Positions 35,960 through 44,617 of a stretch of 64,000 nt of DNA are shown here, piece after piece. The notes under the pieces are model-generated. The model was not told the origin of the DNA, searched no databases, and saw only the letters and a list, made by a program, of their open reading frames with translations. The position numbers and the translations under genes are program-made. Position 1 is the stretch's first letter; every line of letters starts with the position of its first letter. Source of the DNA: Paraburkholderia fynbosensis (GTDB taxonomy: Bacteria; Pseudomonadota; Gammaproteobacteria; Burkholderiales; Burkholderiaceae); the NCBI RefSeq assembly GCF_902859935.1, contig NZ_CADIKI010000013.1, positions 164,235-228,234 of the forward strand, given 5' to 3'.

Positions 35960-38570
35960 TGTGCTCGCCTCCGATCAATGCCAGCTTCGCCTTCAACAGA
36001 CCCGGGTCCAGCACCATGCGCAACTCCGTCAGCGAGCGGCGCTGCAGATCCGCTTCGGCTTCGATGTCCGCGAGCAGGCGGTCGAAGTCGGCGGGATGAT
36101 CGGCCTTCAGTTGCGTGTAGATGCGCATGCCCTGCTGCGCCGCCGTTTGCGCGTCGGACAGCAAACGCGCCTCACTGCGAAAGCCCGGCGAGATGCCCGC
36201 TTCGAGCCGTTGCGTGCCGCCGATCGAACCGCTCGCGCGATATTGCTTCCACAGACTCTGCGCGCGCAGCAGCAGATCTTGCGCACGCGCGAGCGCTTTG
36301 TCATGCAGCGCGGCGACGTCTTTATCGATCGACTGCACGAACCACGCATCCGCCTGCGGATCGAGACTTGCATAGAACGACAGCAGGCGCTGGTCGTAAT
36401 CCTTGCCGCCGCGCGTCTTCTGCAAATCGGTGTACTGGTCGAGCAGCGCTTTCTTGTGCACTGCTTCAGCCGCGAGCACGTCGGACCATGGGCCGACGGG
36501 CATCGCCTGCAAATCGGCCAAGGCCTGCTGCGCGTCGCCGCGCAGCCACGCCGCGTTCACCGCGTCGTGACGCTCCATCACGTCGGCGGATGGCAAACGG
36601 CTCGCCGCCAGTTGTTGAAACTGCGCCTGAAAAGGCGGCGTGCCGAAATGCACCGACTTCAGCATCGCGAGCAATGGCGTCAGCTGACGGCTCAGCGCGG
36701 CATTGAGCAACGCGGAGTACTGGCGCAAATCCTCGCGCACCCGGTCGAGGCCGGCGAGACGCGGGTAGCGCTGCGCGTAATCGTCGAGCACCGGTGGCAG
36801 CGCGTCGGGTTTGTCGCGCGCCAGTTCGGCGCGGATCACGCCATTCAGCCGGTCGATCGCGGCGACGTACACCGAATCGTCGCTTTCCAGCTTGCGCAGA
36901 TGACTCAGCGCATGCGCGTAGGGCTCGGCAAACACCGGCACGTATGACGCGATCCGGTCGAGCGCGCGCTGATGGCTTTTCGGGTCGTCTTCCCAGCGTT
37001 GCAGGAGTTTATTGATCGTCGATTCGTCCGCATACATGCGGATCGGCGCATCCGCGCCGCCGCGCCCCGCCACGAAGCGCTCCAGATCGCCCACCCATTG
37101 CAGTTCGCCGGCCAGCGAGGTGGCGTCCGCGTTGTCCGCGCTCAACGCTCTCATCTCTGTCAACAGAGCGTCGGCCTGATCGAATTGAGCCTTCTGCAAT
37201 GCGTTCAACCAGCCGGGCAGTTTCGCCTTCAGCAACGCTTCGCTCGCGAGCGCGCTGACTTTGCTGTCCGCCGGATGACTCGCCAGATAGCCTTTCGCCG
37301 CCGTGACCGCACTTGTGTAATCGCCGCTCGCCAGCAGGTCCTTCAATTCACGCTCCGGCGAGCCATGCAAGTAAAGCGCCACCGCGATCGCCGCCAGAAC
37401 GGCGACGCCCGCGCCGCTCCATCCCGCGATGCGTCTGACGTTCTGACGGTCGTCGTCCGCAAAGGCCTTGCCGAGTTCGCTCGCGACGAGGCGCCAGCGC
37501 CACGGCTTGCCCTTCGCGCTCGCCGCGGGGCCCGAGGCGTTGGCGCCGTGCGCACTACCGCCGCTAATCGCGCCCTGCGCGCCCTTCGTTCCATTCGTGC
37601 TGCCGGTGCCGCTGGTGCCATTCACGCCCCTTGCGCCGCTCTGCGCATCGCGCTTCGCGTGCGCCGACACGGCCGATGCCGCTTCGTTGACTTCGTCTTC
37701 ACGTTGTAGGCCCGGGTCGACGCAAAAGATATCGAGGAACGAATGCGCGGCGCCGACGAACGTGGTCTTGTCGGTATCGGCCGCATCGTCGACGGCTGGA
37801 TTGAGGAATAGCTGGGTCACGGTGGGCTCGACATCAGGGGCTTTCTGCAGCGACACCCTGTAGACGAAGTGGTCGCCGCCAAATGCAACGACGTCGCCTT
37901 CCGCCAGCGGAAGCGCGGATTCGTCCAGGCGTTTTCCGCCAACGAAGGTCCCATTGGTGCTGCCGAGATCCTCGACGTAGAGGTCGCCACCCTTCAGAAA
38001 GATGTGTGCGTGCCGCCGCGAGATGTAATTGACCTGATGCGGATAGCGCTCCTTGTAGCGCGAAAAAACGTCGTCCGCCTTGCTGATGAGAAACGGGAAC
38101 GCCCGCACCTCGATCGGTTGCAAGCCGAGGTCGTCGCGCTGTGGCACCAGCAGCAGGCCCGGCGTGGGCGGTGTGCTGGCGGCCGCCACGATGCGTGCGC
38201 GCGGCTCGATACTCACCCGGTAGCACAGCTCGCCGCCGAAGCACAATTCGTCGCCGGCCCGCACGCGCGCCGGCATTTGCCGCACGGCGATGCCGTTTAA
38301 CGTGGTGCCGTTCTTGCTGCCGAGATCCGCTACATAAACCGCGCCGTGCTCCGTGAAAACGCGCGCGTGACGGCGCGACAGACGCGAGGTTCGCTCGGGC
38401 GGGTAGTCGGTGAATGGCGCTTCGCTGCGGCCGATCGCAAACAGGTTCTCGACAATCCGGATCGCGTCGAGCGCGGGGCGTTGCGCCGACGCAACCGGCG
38501 ACAACACCACGTCGAAGGCAGCGGCCACGGTCGCGCGCATTTCAGCAATCGGAACTTCGCCGGTGGCCAT
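35937..38570 (-). CDS. Membrane protein with two FHA domains
   Basis: An 877-residue protein. FHA1 (about residues 45-120) has GRS...SRLSRRHARV...DLGSKNGTTLNG. FHA2 (about 160-245) has ISRRHAHIF...DLGSTNGTFVGG. Both keep the phosphothreonine-binding Arg, Ser-Arg-His and Asn. A Gly/Ala/Ser/Thr-rich linker (about 300-360) leads to a single TM (about 385-405). The large helical C-terminal part, with no family I recognise, is then periplasmic. It is the first gene of the export unit. It probably docks the Thr-phosphorylated kinase or partner at the exporter. Confidence 0.88.
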   Translation of the reverse strand: MATGEVPIAEMRATVAAAFDVVLSPVASAQRPALDAIRIVENLFAIGRSEAPFTDYPPERTSRLSRRHARVFTEHGAVYVADLGSKNGTTLNGIAVRQMPARVRAGDELCFGGELCYRVSIEPRARIVAAASTPPTPGLLLVPQRDDLGLQPIEVRAFPFLISKADDVFSRYKERYPHQVNYISRRHAHIFLKGGDLYVEDLGSTNGTFVGGKRLDESALPLAEGDVVAFGGDHFVYRVSLQKAPDVEPTVTQLFLNPAVDDAADTDKTTFVGAAHSFLDIFCVDPGLQREDEVNEAASAVSAHAKRDAQSGARGVNGTSGTGSTNGTKGAQGAISGGSAHGANASGPAASAKGKPWRWRLVASELGKAFADDDRQNVRRIAGWSGAGVAVLAAIAVALYLHGSPERELKDLLASGDYTSAVTAAKGYLASHPADSKVSALASEALLKAKLPGWLNALQKAQFDQADALLTEMRALSADNADATSLAGELQWVGDLERFVAGRGGADAPIRMYADESTINKLLQRWEDDPKSHQRALDRIASYVPVFAEPYAHALSHLRKLESDDSVYVAAIDRLNGVIRAELARDKPDALPPVLDDYAQRYPRLAGLDRVREDLRQYSALLNAALSRQLTPLLAMLKSVHFGTPPFQAQFQQLAASRLPSADVMERHDAVNAAWLRGDAQQALADLQAMPVGPWSDVLAAEAVHKKALLDQYTDLQKTRGGKDYDQRLLSFYASLDPQADAWFVQSIDKDVAALHDKALARAQDLLLRAQSLWKQYRASGSIGGTQRLEAGISPGFRSEARLLSDAQTAAQQGMRIYTQLKADHPADFDRLLADIEAEADLQRRSLTELRMVLDPGLLKAKLALIGGEHSEARQSP

Positions 38571-38687
38571 TTTATCTGGATCACTAAGCGTTTACCCGCT
38601 GCGGCGAGAGCGCAACGGAAACGGGACGAAGGACAACGGCGAAACGATCTTGTTGTAAAGAGCCGTATGGAATAGGGCCCCTCAACG

Positions 38688-38715
38688 ATTGTAAGTCACG
38701 CATGGCGAGTGTCAA
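38688..38715 (-). promoter_or_regulatory. Sigma-70 promoter of the export unit
   Basis: On the minus strand TTGACA (38715-38710), a 16-base spacer and TACAAT (38693-38688), close to consensus. It lies 118 bases upstream of the FHA start, so the export machinery is probably expressed by the housekeeping sigma factor while the cargo needs sigma-54. Confidence 0.7.
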
Positions 38716-38839
38716 TTTCCAGATGATCGGTTGTCGAGGCAGCACGCGTCGTCTGCATCTAAAACACCCACGCCGCGCGCGGTCTCGCGATTAGCTCAGT
38801 GTTCCTTTACTTCTCTTTTACCTGCCACTTATTCGTCAC

Positions 38840-40342
38840 CTACTTGCTATTGACCTGCGCCTGCACGTCCACGCTCGGCCAGCCGCCGCCCAGCGCCTTG
38901 TACAGCAGAACCGTGTCGGACAGAATCAGTTGATGGTTGGCGAGAAGGCCCTGCTGCGCTTCGAGCAAAGTCCGCTCAGTTTCGAACACCTCCAGTTGCG
39001 ACACCACGCCAAGTCGCAATTGCGACTGGATCTGATCGGCGACGATTTGCAGACGCGACACCTGTTCCTGCAATTGCACGCGTTGCGCCTTATGGGAATT
39101 CAGATTGACCAGCGCGTTTTCCACTTCCTCGAACGCACCCATCACGGCCACGCGGTACTGCTGCTCGGCTACCGTCGATTGCGCCTGAGTCGTCTTCACG
39201 TGAGCCCGCGTACCGGGATCGAGCAACGGGATGTTGATGCTCGGCATCAAGCCGAATGTGAACGATTTCAGCAGGTTGTTCAGCGCGGCGCTCGCCGTGC
39301 CGCCGTGTGCCGTGAGACCGATGGTCGGCAATTGCGCGAGCTTGGCCTGGCCGACGAGGTCGTAAGCCTCCAGCACTCTGAACTCCGCCGCCACCACGTC
39401 GGGGCGCCGCGCGAGCAGTTGCGCGGGAAGGCCGTCCGGTACCGCGGGCAATTGCACGCGTTCCTGCAGGTGGCCCTGCGGCAATTGAAACTCGCCCGCC
39501 GGTACGCCCATCAGCGTACAGAGCGCATTGTTGGCAATCGCGCGCGAACGGCGCAAGTCGAGCAGCTCGTTCGTCAGCCGGTTGATTTCCGCCTGCTGGC
39601 GCAGCACTTGGGTTTGCGGTATGAGGCCGCTGCGCCGCTGGCCGTCGTAGATCGTGAGAATCTGTTTGTTCGTGACGAGCGTTCTCTGCTGCTGCTCGAT
39701 CTGGTCGTCGAATTGGAGAATCTGAAAGTAGGTGCTGGCGACGTTCGCCACCAGTTCGAGATACCCGGCGCGCCAATCCGCTTCGCTCGCATGAAATTCC
39801 GCCTTCTGCGCCTGCACGCCCTTTTCGACCTTGCCCCAGATGTCGATATCCCAGTTCACCTGGGCCGCGACGTTGTACTGCTTTGCAAAGGTTTGGCCCG
39901 TGGTCTTTTCGAAATCGGCGCCGACGCCGAGGTCCATCGTGGGCAACGCACCTGCTTTGGCCTCTGCGATCTGCGTACCGGCGACATCAATACGCGCGGC
40001 CAGCACTCTGATATCGAAGTTGCCCGCAATCGCTTTGGCGATCAGCGTGTCGAGATACGGATCATGGAAGCCTTTCCACCAGTCGGGCTCGATGGTCGCG
40101 GTGGCCGACACCGCGCCCCTCTGATCCGACCACGACGCTTTGGCAGGCGTGTCGGGGCGCTTGTAGTCGGCCATGCGGAAGTCCACGCACGCACCGAGCG
40201 ACAGCGCGCATACCGCTGCCGCACATACGCCGCGCAACGCGGCGCCGACGCGCAAGCCGCCGCTTGAACGCACCGGCTTGCGCTGTGCCGATGTCATGAG
40301 GAAGAAGCGCTGACAAACCGGTGAATCAAGCAACGCTGACAC
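38840..40342 (-). CDS. Outer membrane factor (NodT/TolC family lipoprotein)
   Basis: About 500 residues of the RND/NodT outer membrane channel family. The N-terminal signal has the lipobox LSLGAC. PDWWKGFHDPYLDTLI, VNWDIDIWGKVEKGV, LARRPDVVAAE and PSINIPLLDPGTR are hallmark segments in two repeats. GTG 40342 was chosen because GGAG stands six bases ahead. In-frame alternatives are at 40378 and 40297. It gives the exporter-HlyD pair its exit duct. It is separated from the FHA gene by 270 bases with the sigma-70 promoter, so it is transcribed separately. Confidence 0.9.
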   Translation of the reverse strand: MSALLDSPVCQRFFLMTSAQRKPVRSSGGLRVGAALRGVCAAAVCALSLGACVDFRMADYKRPDTPAKASWSDQRGAVSATATIEPDWWKGFHDPYLDTLIAKAIAGNFDIRVLAARIDVAGTQIAEAKAGALPTMDLGVGADFEKTTGQTFAKQYNVAAQVNWDIDIWGKVEKGVQAQKAEFHASEADWRAGYLELVANVASTYFQILQFDDQIEQQQRTLVTNKQILTIYDGQRRSGLIPQTQVLRQQAEINRLTNELLDLRRSRAIANNALCTLMGVPAGEFQLPQGHLQERVQLPAVPDGLPAQLLARRPDVVAAEFRVLEAYDLVGQAKLAQLPTIGLTAHGGTASAALNNLLKSFTFGLMPSINIPLLDPGTRAHVKTTQAQSTVAEQQYRVAVMGAFEEVENALVNLNSHKAQRVQLQEQVSRLQIVADQIQSQLRLGVVSQLEVFETERTLLEAQQGLLANHQLILSDTVLLYKALGGGWPSVDVQAQVNSK

Positions 40343-40614
40343 GATTGTCTCCGATGACCCCCGCTTCGCTGCACGCATTGCCCGACGGGAGCGCCCTTCA
40401 GATACAGCCTCTCCCAGGCGGCTTCACCATCGAAGCAGCGGGCGGGAAGGGTGGCGCGGGGATCGGACGTTGACGCGAGGGGTGCGTGCAAAGAACGATT
40501 GAAGTGGAAATCTTTTTGAGTCACTAGCCGACACGGCGCAACGCCAGATCGATGCTCGGCCACGGCGGAGCGGACCCCGCAAAGGCTGGCAGGCCTTCGC
40601 GGGGGACGCGCCGC

Positions 40615-40893
40615 TCAGGACACGTAGATGTTGTTGGCCGAGCTTACATGCGGAGCGATCGTGGTCGTGGTGCCCGCGACGAACGCTGCATTGTTGCCGT
40701 TCGCGCTCTGGATGCTCATCGTCGTGTTGATGAGCTGGGTAGCGTCGACGGTCTTGCTGTTGTTCGGCGCATACACCGGCGCATAGCTGAAATAGGATGA
40801 CGAGGGATAGCCGAAGCCACCGCGCACGGCGCTCATCGCCTTGCTGTCGAGTTGTTCGGTGATGGACAGGTCTTTGATCATCAGCGTGTTCAT
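40615..40893 (-). CDS. Double-glycine leader peptide 2
   Basis: A 92-residue precursor. The leader MNTLMIKDLSITEQLDSKAM... is identical through residue 26 to that of peptide 3, with Gly25-Gly26. The 66-residue mature part starts FGYPSSSYFSYAPVYAPNN, has no cysteine and is rich in Asn, Ser, Thr and Ala (VDATQLINTTMSIQSANGNN). AGGAG stands seven bases before the ATG. It shares promoter and 5' untranslated sequence with peptide 3, so the two are a recent duplication with diverging cores. It is a predicted substrate of the C39 exporter. Confidence 0.88.
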   Translation of the reverse strand: MNTLMIKDLSITEQLDSKAMSAVRGGFGYPSSSYFSYAPVYAPNNSKTVDATQLINTTMSIQSANGNNAAFVAGTTTTIAPHVSSANNIYVS

Positions 40894-40938
40894 GGTGAAT
40901 CTCCTGGAAGGGGAAGGGGAAACTGCACAGTCCTGCGT

Positions 40939-40972
40939 TTGGGTTCGAGCAATTTGTCTGCTCGGGTGTCAC
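40939..40972 (-). repeat. Conserved 5' untranslated element of peptide gene 2
   Basis: A 34-base sequence shared exactly with 47137-47170 before peptide gene 3. It contains a hairpin with arms CGAGCA/TGCTCG and a seven-base loop (40946-40964). The predicted sigma-54 start site falls at its 5' edge, so the transcript would begin with this stem-loop. Confidence 0.65.
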
Positions 40973-40975
40973 TAA

Positions 40976-40991
40976 TGCATGGGCTGTGCCA
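40976..40991 (-). promoter_or_regulatory. Sigma-54 promoter for peptide gene 2
   Basis: TGGCACA-GCCC-ATGCA on the minus strand, with invariant GG and GC correctly spaced. The same element, differing at the last base, precedes peptide gene 3. Predicted start near 40965. Confidence 0.8.
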
Positions 40992-41182
40992 GGGTTGGTT
41001 TCCGCTCCTAAGAGATTTCCTGGAAGGCCGCAGATAAAGGGCTTTGCCGATGACCAACGATCCTGGAAGAAGTGAGCGCGACGATATGGCAAGCAGCCGA
41101 TGATGGATCGCAGCCAACAGACAGCGCGAAGCTGTTGGCTGCGTCGTGACACTGGCATGCACGAGGCGCGCCGTGCAAGGTC

Positions 41183-41617
41183 TCAGCGCGCAATGACGGT
41201 GATCTTCTTCGAGTACACCGGCGGATTGTGCGGGACATGCATATCGTCGCCCATCAGCAACTGCAGCGTGTGCTTGCCCGGCGGCAATTGAATCATCGTT
41301 TCCGTTTCGCCCGCGCCGAAATGCAGGTGGTTGCGGTCCGAAGGAATTTCCTGGTCCATCGGCGGCAGATCGGTGTCGATCAGCAGATGATGGTGGCCCG
41401 TATTCGGATACTTGACGCCTTTGGGCGCCACGCCCATGAAACGCAAGCCGAACCACACGCGAAACGGCTTGTTGGCGGGCACGACCTGGCCGTCGTTCGG
41501 GTAGCCGATATAGGCGTATGCGCCGGGCGGCGCTGGTGTCGTGCCGGCCACGGCGAAGCCAGGCAAGGCCAATCCCGCCGATGTCACGAGCGCCGCGATC
41601 ACAAAGATCTTGTACAT
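41183..41617 (-). CDS. DUF4399 family exported protein, copy 1
   Basis: A 144-residue protein with a signal peptide ending near GFAVAGT. The conserved DUF4399 core is visible: GHHHLLIDTDLP, EIPSDRNHLHFGAGETE and LPPGKHTLQLLMGDDMHVPH. The His clusters could bind metal. ATG 41617 follows GGAGAGACC. It is 46 bases downstream of a paralogue, so the pair is probably one unit. Function of the family is unknown. It lies inside the peptide secretion island. Confidence 0.85.
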   Translation of the reverse strand: MYKIFVIAALVTSAGLALPGFAVAGTTPAPPGAYAYIGYPNDGQVVPANKPFRVWFGLRFMGVAPKGVKYPNTGHHHLLIDTDLPPMDQEIPSDRNHLHFGAGETETMIQLPPGKHTLQLLMGDDMHVPHNPPVYSKKITVIAR

Positions 41618-41663
41618 GAGGTCTCTCCGTCCTGACGGACCCGCGTGGAACGAACGGATCGCG

Positions 41664-42170
41664 CTAGTCTTTTTGCACGGTAATGGTGATCTTCTTCGAA
41701 TAGACGGGCGGCACGAACGGCACGTGATGCTGGTCGCCGAGAAGCAGTTGCAGCGTGTGCTTGCCCGGCGGCAACTCGATACGCGCGTCCGTCTCGCCCG
41801 CACCGAAGTGCAGGTGATTGCGGTCCGACGGAATTTCCTGGTCGAGCGCAGGCAGATCGGTATCGATCAACAGATGATGATGCCCGCAGTTCGGGCGTGC
41901 GACGCCCTTCGGACACACTCCCATGTTGCGCAGACCCATGCGCACCCAGAGCTTGCCGCCATGAATCACCGCGCCATCCGACGGCCAGATGATGTATTCC
42001 TCGGCGCCCGGCGTCGACGCGGTCTGTTCGGCGAGCGCGATATTGAGAGTCGCCATGCAGCCGAGTGCGGCAAACAGCGTTGCGCACGCAGCCGCGCGCC
42101 CCACGCCGACACTCGCTCTCGCGGCATGACGCGAATCGGAAACAACGGGGGTGAGGGTTTTTCTTCGCAT
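41664..42170 (-). CDS. DUF4399 family exported protein, copy 2
   Basis: A 168-residue paralogue of the preceding gene with the same core (GHHHLLIDTDLP, EIPSDRNHLHFGAGETD, LPPGKHTLQLLLGDQHHVPF). It has a longer N-terminus that includes a hydrophobic segment (ACATLFAALGCMATLNIALA), so it is exported. ATG 42170 has GGGAGAG upstream. It is divergent from the caspase/FGE gene. The 355 bases between them (42171-42525) hold the promoters, and I see no further gene there. Confidence 0.85.
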   Translation of the reverse strand: MRRKTLTPVVSDSRHAARASVGVGRAAACATLFAALGCMATLNIALAEQTASTPGAEEYIIWPSDGAVIHGGKLWVRMGLRNMGVCPKGVARPNCGHHHLLIDTDLPALDQEIPSDRNHLHFGAGETDARIELPPGKHTLQLLLGDQHHVPFVPPVYSKKITITVQKD

Positions 42171-42525
42171 GGCGCACTCTCCCGAATAGGGGTCACGGCC
42201 GTCTCGACTGCGCAAAGCAGACCGAGCGCTCCGGCTGGATATCGCGGGTGCGAGTGACGGGACGGCCGCAAAGTTAAAACGACTGTGCGGCGTTACTTTG
42301 TGAATTAGCTTAGGACGTAACTTGCCAAAAAGATACGCCACACTCGTTAACCGTATGACGCGTCGAGTTGTGGCGCGCAAAGCGCGTGCTATCGTTATTG
42401 ACAGGTTGCACACGCGTGGTCGTCGAAAGCGGCATCGATGCTTGGCCCGAAGTACCGCAGCGAATGCTGCACACAGCGTGGTCCTCGAATGCCTGGGTTC
42501 TGTCCGGTACAAACAGGATGCAAAG

Positions 42526-44544
42526 ATGTGGCGAATATTCCTGCTGGTGTGCATGGCCGGGGCAATCCAGGCGCAATGGAGCTTGGCTCATGCGGCTATC
42601 TCGACCAGGGCGAGCGCTGCAATTCCTGCGCCCATTGCAACGGCTGCGCAGGCGGCGGCGCTTACCGATACGGTCTCGCCATTCACGTTAATGCGCGAGC
42701 CTGCGCATTCTCCACGTATCGCGCTCGTGATCGGCAATGGCGTATATGGCGATCTCGCGACCCCTATTCGTTCTAATGCGCCACGCGATGCCGAAGCAGT
42801 GCGCGACACGCTCCATGCGCTCGGCTTCGACGTCATCATGCGCACGAATGCGACGCCAGGGGACATGCAGGAGGCGATCGACGAATTCCAGCGGCGTTTG
42901 CAAGGCGGCGGCGTCGGACTCTTCTATTTCGCGGGCCACGGCATGCAAATTGGCCCGCAGACGTTGCTCATGCCTGCCGGACTCGATGCTCGCGTGCCGG
43001 CATCGCTGGTGAATAACGGCGTCGATCTGAATACCGTGTTGCGGGTGATGGCCGCACCGCGTGCGGGTCGGCTCAATCTCGTGATTCTCGATGCGTGCCT
43101 GAACAATCCGTTCTCACCGGGCGCGACGAGCGATGCGCCAGCGCCGGGTGCCGATACCGTGATCGCCTATGCCACCGCACCCGGCGGCTTTGCGGCGGAC
43201 GGCGCGCGCCACGGCGTCTACACGACTGCTTTGCTGCACGCGCTCGAAAGCGCTTCGTCGCAACCGCTCGACGGTCTGTTCGAGCACGTCGCCGCGCAAG
43301 TTCGCGATGCAACCGCTGGTGAGCAAAAGCCGTGGATTGCTTCGACGCTCGCTGCCTCGGCCCAGTTGAACGAAACCGCCAGCCGCTATCGCGAGGCATC
43401 TGTGCCGGTCGTCGCGTGGGCGCGTCAGGAGAATCCAGCCGTCGCGCTGCATAGCAGGGGCATTCTTCCGAAAGACAGCAGCGAGCAATACGAAATCACG
43501 TTCTGGAACTCGATCAAGGACAGCAACTACCCCGCCGATTACGAGGCCTATTTGAAGGCCTATCCGAATGGCCGCTTCGCTACGCTCGCTCATGCGCGCA
43601 TCGATCGCCTGCGCGCGACGGCGAGTGCGCCTGCGCCAACACCTGCACCCACACCTGCGCCGCAAGCCGCTCATCCCGCCGCGCCAACAAGTGCCCCGGC
43701 GCAGGAGCGCCCGCGCACAGCGTCGGCGCCAAATGCAACGCCCACGCCAAGCGCAGCCGCACCGGCCGCGCCGATTGCCCCACCCGCCGCCGCAGTCGCA
43801 CAAAAAACCGTCACTCGTCCGCCCACCGCCGGTGAAAGCCGCGACTGCGCCGCCTGTCCGATCATGGTCCCCGTGCCCGGCGGCTCGTTCGCGATGGGCA
43901 GCAGCAGCGACGATCCATCGGAGAAGCCGGTCCACCACGTGAGCATCAGCGCGCCATTTGCCATTGGCAAATACGAGGTGACGGTCGAGCAATGGAACGC
44001 TTGCGTCGCCGCCAATGCCTGTCAGAAAGCGACGCCCGAAAGCAACACGAACAAGGCCGCACCGGCGCGCGACCTGAGTTGGGACGACGCGCAGCAGTAC
44101 GTCAAATGGCTCACCAAAGTCACCGGCAAGCCCTACCGTCTGCCCACGGAGGCGGAATGGGAATATGCGGACAGAGGCGGCACGACGACCGCCTACTGGT
44201 GGGGTGATCAGATGCGCAAGGGCACCGCCAATTGCAAGGATTGCGGCGACCCGTGGCACAAGGAAGGACCGGAGTCCGCCGGCTCGTTCGCACCGAACCC
44301 GCTCGGCCTGTACGACATGAACGGCAGCGTATGGGAATGGACCGCCGACTGCTGGCACAACAACTATCAGGGCGGCCCCGCCGACGGCCACGCATGGGAC
44401 AGTCCCGGCTGCGACATGCGCGTGATTCGCGGCGGTTCATGGCGCGAAGGCAGCAGCTACATGCTCAGCGCGACGCGCTTCAAATACAGCGCGGGCGTAC
44501 GTCAATCGCAGGATGGCTTTCGGGTCGTCAAAGATCTCAAATGA
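42526..44544 (+). CDS. Exported caspase-like peptidase fused to an FGE/SUMF1-like domain
   Basis: A 672-residue protein. The signal peptide is [17 protein letters not shown].... The caspase-like (C14) domain at about 65-300 has the catalytic His in [10 protein letters not shown] and Cys in [13 protein letters not shown] Pro/Ala-rich linker (about 365-430) leads to a formylglycine-generating-enzyme-like domain with [43 protein letters not shown] and [15 protein letters not shown]. The two FGE catalytic cysteines near that last motif are missing, so it is probably a binding or structural module. AGGA eight bases before ATG 42526 fixes the start. Role in the peptide system is inferred from location. 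Confidence 0.85.
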
Positions 44545-44617
44545 AGCGCGTGGTCTTGCTGCAGATCGGCGGCTCATGCGGTCGAGACCAGACGTGGTGT
44601 TGACGCCCGCCCCGCAT

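Noticed and set aside
33749..36706. Long open frame of 985 codons on the plus strand
   Set aside because: It is antisense to the parvulin, HlyD and FHA genes and has no recognisable domain, so it is a shadow of high-GC third positions.
42526..44544. True formylglycine-generating enzyme activating a sulfatase
   Set aside because: The two catalytic cysteines of the FGE domain are missing and no sulfatase gene is in the window.
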